A stretch of DNA of 26,062 nucleotides from Desulfovibrio sp. Dsv1 (lineage in GTDB: Bacteria > Desulfobacterota > Desulfovibrionia > Desulfovibrionales > Desulfovibrionaceae), in NCBI GenBank assembly GCA_000403945.1, contig APFI01000052.1, positions 1 to 26,062 on the forward strand, read 5' to 3'. Shown here piece by piece: positions 22,924-26,062 of the stretch. The translations under genes and the position numbers were made by a program. Each line of letters begins with the position of its first letter. Positions within the stretch are counted from its first letter, which is position 1. The notes below the pieces were generated by a model that made no database searches, had not been told where the DNA came from, and saw nothing but the letters and a program-made list of their open reading frames with translations.

Positions 22924-23960
22924 CAGTTCCGCTCTCCGTTGGCGCGGATGCGCGGGTCGGCCAGGCCGTAGCAGACATCGGCCAGCAGATTGCCCGCCAG
23001 GGTGAGCACCGCGCCCAGCACCAGATTGCCCATGATCATGGTGTAGTCGCGGGCCATGACCGCCGCATAAAACAGCTGGCCCAAGCCGGGCAAAGCGAAA
23101 ATGGATTCGATGATCACGCTGCCGCCGATGAGTCCCGGCACGGAAAGACCCAGCAGGGTGATGACCGGCAGAAGGGCGTTACGCAGGGCGTGCAGTCGGA
23201 TAATCAGGCCTGGCGGCAGGCCTTTGGCCCTGGCTGTAAGAATGTAGTCCTGACGCAGCACTTCCAGCATGCAGGCCCGCATATAGCGTGACATGCCCGC
23301 CAGACCGCCCACCGTATAGACCAGAATGGGCAGGGCCAGATGCCGGGCCAGATCGCAGAATTTCCCCCAAGGGCTCAGACTGGCGTAATCCATGGAAGTC
23401 AGGCCGGAAATGGGCAGCCATTGAAGATCTATGCCGAAAAATAGCATCAGCAAGAGGGCCAGCCAGAAAGAGGGCATGGCAAAGCCCAGAAAAACCAGTA
23501 CGGTCACGCCGCGGTCCAGCAATGAATTCTGCCTGCAGGCAGAGAGAATGCCCACAGGAATGGCGATGAGCAGCGTCAGCGCCAAGGAAATCATATTCAT
23601 GGAGACGGTCAGGGGCAGACGTTCCAGAATCTTGTCCAGTACGGGCCGCGCATCGGCGGACATGGAATTGCCGAAATCAAAATGCAGCAGACGCCGCAGC
23701 CAGTTTCCGTACTGTACATATAAAGGTCGGTCCAGACCGTAGAGGGCTTCCAGACGCTGACGCGCCGCCTCTCCGGCCAGGGGATTCAGGGTGGTCTCCA
23801 TATCCGTGGGCGAACCGGGGGCCAAGTGGATGATCCAGAAGGAGATCAGGGTAATGCCCCAGAGCGTCAGCAACATCCAGAGGGTTTTTCTGGCGGCTCT
23901 CAGGGCGATGGGCGCAAAGCGGGCCCAGCGGCTGCGGGCGGCGGGGGAAGGCGTGCTCAT
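22923..23960 (-). CDS. dppB: Peptide/nickel-type ABC transporter permease (DppB/OppB)
   Basis: This 345-aa inner-membrane permease has the usual DppB layout: a first helix at about residues 26-48 (LWMLLTLWGITLISFWII), then a periplasmic loop with HLAPGSPTDMETTLNP and YGLDRPLYVQYGNWLRRLLHFDFGNSM. Five more helices follow. The EAA loop is YILTARAKGLPPGLIIRLHALRNALLPVIT and the end has VIIESIFALPGLGQLFYAAV. The N-terminus is about 20-25 aa longer than many DppB proteins. ATG 23960 has only a weak ribosome-binding site, so a shorter form is possible. It follows the 175-aa gene by 18 bases and may be co-transcribed with it and rdgC. Confidence 0.93.
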   Translation of the reverse strand: MSTPSPAARSRWARFAPIALRAARKTLWMLLTLWGITLISFWIIHLAPGSPTDMETTLNPLAGEAARQRLEALYGLDRPLYVQYGNWLRRLLHFDFGNSMSADARPVLDKILERLPLTVSMNMISLALTLLIAIPVGILSACRQNSLLDRGVTVLVFLGFAMPSFWLALLLMLFFGIDLQWLPISGLTSMDYASLSPWGKFCDLARHLALPILVYTVGGLAGMSRYMRACMLEVLRQDYILTARAKGLPPGLIIRLHALRNALLPVITLLGLSVPGLIGGSVIIESIFALPGLGQLFYAAVMARDYTMIMGNLVLGAVLTLAGNLLADVCYGLADPRIRANGERN

Positions 23961-23978
23961 GGGAGAGAGATGGGCGGT

Positions 23979-24506
23979 TTACTCCGTCCGCGTCAGCCAC
24001 TGGCGCATGTCAGCCACTTCCTTTTGCCATTCCGGCGAAAGGCGCAGCTTGAGAAAGCGGGCGTACAGAGAGTCCAGCAGCCCCACGCAGACTTCCATAA
24101 GGTAAAATTTTTCTAGCAGCAGGGCGTCGGGATCCTCGTCGCTGTCGCTCTTGTCCAGCTTGGGGGTCTTGAGGCTGCCCAAAACGAAGTCCTCGGCCTT
24201 GAGGGTGAGCTGGAAGGCTAGTTCGTCCTTTTCCAGACGGATCAGCGCCCGGCTGACTTTCTTGCCCGTGCCCAAGCCGAAGCGCGCCTCACGAAGAGGC
24301 GAGAGTGAACCGGAAACCGAAGCGGTTTCCCTGGCATCGCCTTCGCCGCCCTGAACCACAATGCGCTGCTCCATGGAAACGGCAAAGGGTGCGCCCTCGC
24401 TGTCCGTGAACGCGCCGGGCGCGGTGTCGCTCTGGTACCAGAGCCAAGTCAGAAATTCCTGGCCCAGGATGCTGTCTGTGGATTCGCCGGAAAGAGGCAT
24501 ATGCAT
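23979..24506 (-). CDS. Uncharacterised 175-aa protein paired with the RdgC homologue
   Basis: The protein has no signal or membrane segment. It contains SILGQEFLTWLWYQSDTAPGAF near the N-terminus, then EQRIVVQGGEGDARETASVSG. A stretch KVSRALIRLEKDELAFQLTLKAEDFVLGSLKTPK follows, and the C-terminus is helical (LLEKFYLMEVCVGLLDSLYARFLKLRL). I do not recognise a named family. The start is ATG 24506, supported by GGGGAG at 24521-24516; an ATG two codons later is an alternative. It follows the rdgC stop by 16 bases, with the ribosome-binding site placed just after that stop, so translational linkage is likely. A function in recombination is only suggested by this neighbour. Confidence 0.85.
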   Translation of the reverse strand: MHMPLSGESTDSILGQEFLTWLWYQSDTAPGAFTDSEGAPFAVSMEQRIVVQGGEGDARETASVSGSLSPLREARFGLGTGKKVSRALIRLEKDELAFQLTLKAEDFVLGSLKTPKLDKSDSDEDPDALLLEKFYLMEVCVGLLDSLYARFLKLRLSPEWQKEVADMRQWLTRTE

Positions 24507-24522
24507 CAGAAAAATCTCCCCG

Positions 24523-25146
24523 CTAGGCAAGCGGCGCGAACTGGGTTGCTTCAAGCTGGTCCAGGCGGATGAGGCTTTCCTCATCCAGCATGGATGCCGC
24601 CAGAATATACGGCGTCAGTTGCTCCAGATGCAACTCAAAGGTTTTCAGAAATTCCTTCATGAAGAGGTCAATCATTTTGTTTTGGGTGGAGGCGAACCAG
24701 ACCTCGTTCTTGTCCGTGGCCCAGAGCACGTTGAACTCGCCGGGCACCGGCAGGAAGCGCTGGCGCAGGCGCAACATAACCTGTTCCTTGAGTTCTTTTT
24801 TGCGTTCACGCGAGATGAAGGTCTTGTTCTGTTCGCGCATGTGTTCCTTTTCCTGGCGCAGAGTCAGGGCCAAGTGCTTTTTAACCACACCGGCCGGGAT
24901 GCGTCGCATATCTAGGCGCAGGGAAAAAACAATGCAAGCGCCTTTCTGGGGCGGCGCGGCGGCCCACTCCGCATCCAGCATATCCTCAAAGCTGACCCAG
25001 CCTTGGGACTGCATTTCGGGGAGGTCGTCAATGTCGCGGAAGGCGAACTGCTTGAGCTTGTCCGGGATCTGGGGCCAGAGCGTGCCGGGCACAGGATCCA
25101 GAATGCGGAAACGGGTAAAACTGCAGGTGCTGCTGGCAAAACCCAT
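24523..25146 (-). CDS. rdgC: RdgC-like recombination-associated protein
   Basis: This 207-aa protein resembles RdgC, a DNA-binding ring protein that restrains RecA-mediated exchange. It starts MGFASSTCSFTRFRILDPVPGT. Then come QFAFRDIDDLPEMQSQGWVS and FEDMLDAEWAAAPPQKGACI. SLRLDMRRIPAGVVKKHLAL precedes a basic stretch (SRERKKELKEQVMLRLRQR). FLPVPGEFNVLWATDKNEVW, ASTQNKMIDLFMKEFLKTFE and LHLEQLTPYILA close it. The order follows enteric RdgC, but the length is about two thirds of the 303 aa there. ATG 25146 is preferred for GGAG at 25155-25152; the longer frame runs through a promoter. The partner gene starts 16 bases later. Confidence 0.8.
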   Translation of the reverse strand: MGFASSTCSFTRFRILDPVPGTLWPQIPDKLKQFAFRDIDDLPEMQSQGWVSFEDMLDAEWAAAPPQKGACIVFSLRLDMRRIPAGVVKKHLALTLRQEKEHMREQNKTFISRERKKELKEQVMLRLRQRFLPVPGEFNVLWATDKNEVWFASTQNKMIDLFMKEFLKTFELHLEQLTPYILAASMLDEESLIRLDQLEATQFAPLA

Positions 25147-25188
25147 GAGAACTCCATTTTTGGGATTTTGGAACACGAAACTGGGGTC

Positions 25189-25217
25189 ATTGTACGTCAG
25201 AGCCGCCGCGTCGGCAA
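25189..25217 (-). promoter_or_regulatory. Sigma-70 promoter of the rdgC unit
   Basis: On the minus strand TTGCCG (25217-25212), a 17-base spacer and TACAAT (25194-25189) match at 4/6 and 5/6. The leader to ATG 25146 is about 35 bases. It lies in the longer rdgC reading frame, which favours the shorter protein. Confidence 0.55.
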
Positions 25218-25233
25218 GTCTCACCAAATGTCT

Positions 25234-25249
25234 CATAATGACCATTATG
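25234..25249. promoter_or_regulatory. Operator-like palindrome upstream of rdgC
   Basis: CATAATG-AC-CATTATG is a perfect 7-bp inverted repeat with a 2-base centre. It lies 16 bases upstream of the -35 of the rdgC promoter, a position suited to an activator or a repressor that covers the upstream face. The regulator is unknown. Confidence 0.5.
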
Positions 25250-25303
25250 TTAGCTTCACATCCTAATACCCGCACGACGAGCAAATACGCCTGAGCGATA
25301 GCG

Positions 25304-25350
25304 GCCGCGACGACGGCGACCGCGACTACGACGACGACGAGAACGACGAA
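25304..25350. repeat. Degenerate GAC/GTC trinucleotide tract
   Basis: On the plus strand the stretch is made mostly of GAC, GCG and CGA triplets; on the minus strand TCG repeats encode the serine tail of the 63-aa protein and continue beyond its stop. It looks like a slipped-strand expansion at the border of the lower-G+C segment. Confidence 0.5.
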
Positions 25351-25517
25351 AAGCCATCCTGTTCTTCCTCCGGGTCTAAAAATTTTTTGACGTCATCCTC
25401 CGAAAGCTCAACAACGGGATAGCCTTCGGGGGGCCAATCAACACCTGCCTTCGTTACAAAGATGAATGAGCCATGACGCAAATCACCATAGTAACGGTAA
25501 AGTCTTTCCTTCTTCAT
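25326..25517 (-). CDS. Small 63-aa acidic protein with a serine tail
   Basis: The protein starts MKKERLYRYYGDLRHGSFIFVTKAGVDWPP and continues EGYPVVELSEDDVKKFLDPEEEQDG, ending in FSSFSSSS. It is small and acidic. The terminal serines come from a TCG-rich tract that continues past the TAG at 25328-25326. I do not recognise a family. It begins 30 bases after the stop of the next gene upstream and reads in the same direction, so both may form one unit. A weak AGGG lies just before the ATG. The body of the gene is lower in G+C than rdgC. An immunity or antitoxin role is possible only by analogy with its small size and place. Confidence 0.55.
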   Translation of the reverse strand: MKKERLYRYYGDLRHGSFIFVTKAGVDWPPEGYPVVELSEDDVKKFLDPEEEQDGFSSFSSSS

Positions 25518-25547
25518 TCCCTATTCCATTGTCAAAGAACCAATGAA

Positions 25548-26060
25548 CTACTTCACCCAGTACTTAATCTTGGGATACTCGTACCAAGCGGCATCTTTCT
25601 TCATCGGATACCACGCTTGTCTGAGTATACTATATACCCAAGTATAATCAGAACTGGGTAAGAATTTATCAGGTGGAGCAACACTGCGACTATCAAAAAG
25701 ATTAGCGGACAAGCGATTACGAAGATTCCAGCCAATAGAACCGATAAGGTCGTCTTCCAAAGCCTCTTCAAGGGCTTTGGAGCGCATTGGGGCATATCCA
25801 CCATCGGAAGTGCGGCTAAATCGGATCTCAGGCACTGAACCTGCCTCAGCAGCAAATCTTTGCGGGTCACTAGCTACAATCTCCGCCGGCTTAATTTGCA
25901 TCAAACCAGAACTAATAGCATCGTTTTGTCCATCTATTACACTACGCGTTGTCCTGCCGTCAACACCGACAGAAAATCCCGGTGTTTGCGCATGATTGAC
26001 AAGAGAGCGCTCAGCGTCACGCGCGGCCTGACTCACCATATCTTGCTTGGTGGCATCCAT
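25548..26060 (-). CDS. Uncharacterised protein cut by or ending at the window edge
   Basis: The frame runs from the right edge to TAG at 25550-25548. The first visible ATG is at 26060 and would give 170 aa, but the true start may lie beyond the window. It is lower in G+C than its neighbours. Visible parts include SLVNHAQTPGFSVGVDGRTTRSV, IDGQNDAISSGLMQIKPAEIV, SDPQRFAAEAGSVPEIRFSR and SKALEEALEDDLIGSIGWNL. The C-terminal part is rich in Trp and Tyr (YTWVYSILRQAWYPMKKDAA, WYEYPKIKYWVK). It shows no signal peptide. I recognise no family. A small gene follows 30 bases downstream. It could be the C-terminal module of a larger secreted or toxin-like protein, but this is speculation. Confidence 0.6.
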   Translation of the reverse strand: MDATKQDMVSQAARDAERSLVNHAQTPGFSVGVDGRTTRSVIDGQNDAISSGLMQIKPAEIVASDPQRFAAEAGSVPEIRFSRTSDGGYAPMRSKALEEALEDDLIGSIGWNLRNRLSANLFDSRSVAPPDKFLPSSDYTWVYSILRQAWYPMKKDAAWYEYPKIKYWVK

Positions 26061-26062
26061 GT

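Noticed and set aside
25920..25990. SSGLMQIKP motif suggesting a lytic transglycosylase
   Set aside because: The short match lacks the preceding catalytic Glu context and the rest of the SLT domain, so it is probably chance.

Overview
The window looks like chromosome from a sulfate reducer of the Desulfovibrio group. The strongest marker is a tmRNA on the minus strand (19077-19455) whose tag reads ANNDYDYAYAA, the form I associate with Desulfovibrio. Other support is the high G+C coding, long-form PurL without a glutaminase domain, futalosine-route menaquinone genes, and flagellar rod/L-ring genes. All identifications come from reading the sequence; no database was searched.

Left part (1-4554): an AT-rich, IS-scarred edge holds the tail of an unknown membrane protein and a decayed IS1595/IS1016-type transposase. 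A flagellar operon flgF-flgG-flgA-flgH follows, with a good sigma-54 promoter at 744-758. It ends in a terminator directly after flgH, so the usual next genes flgI and flgJ are not here. Centre-left (4635-9050): a 57-aa protein, menG/ubiE, a UDP-HexNAc dehydrogenase (wbpO/tviB type), futalosine hydrolase mqnB and a polyprenyl diphosphate synthase all read rightward. A DUF2065 gene is inserted on the opposite strand. menG, mqnB and the prenyl synthase act in menaquinone synthesis; the sugar dehydrogenase is the odd member. Then comes purL (9440-12448).

Middle (12449-15202): two gene-poor stretches flank an rlpA-type lipoprotein/cell-wall gene. One holds a frameshifted IS5-family transposase. 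The other probably holds a decayed IS200/IS605 element that keeps a right-end hairpin. A near-consensus sigma-70 promoter then starts lysA, a MATE transporter and a DUF2156 gene (15203-18865).

Right part (19077-26062) is all minus strand: an rdgC homologue with an uncharacterised partner, a dipeptide-type ABC permease pair without its other subunits, recN, an unknown 179-aa gene with its own sigma-54 promoter, and ssrA. The extreme right edge is lower in G+C and carries a truncated unknown gene plus a 63-aa gene, perhaps an accessory two-gene unit.

The observations most worth a second look are the sigma-54-controlled unknown gene, the right-edge gene pair, the rdgC-partner unit with a palindromic site upstream, and the broken flagellar operon. 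I found no CRISPR array and no complete, clearly new system.
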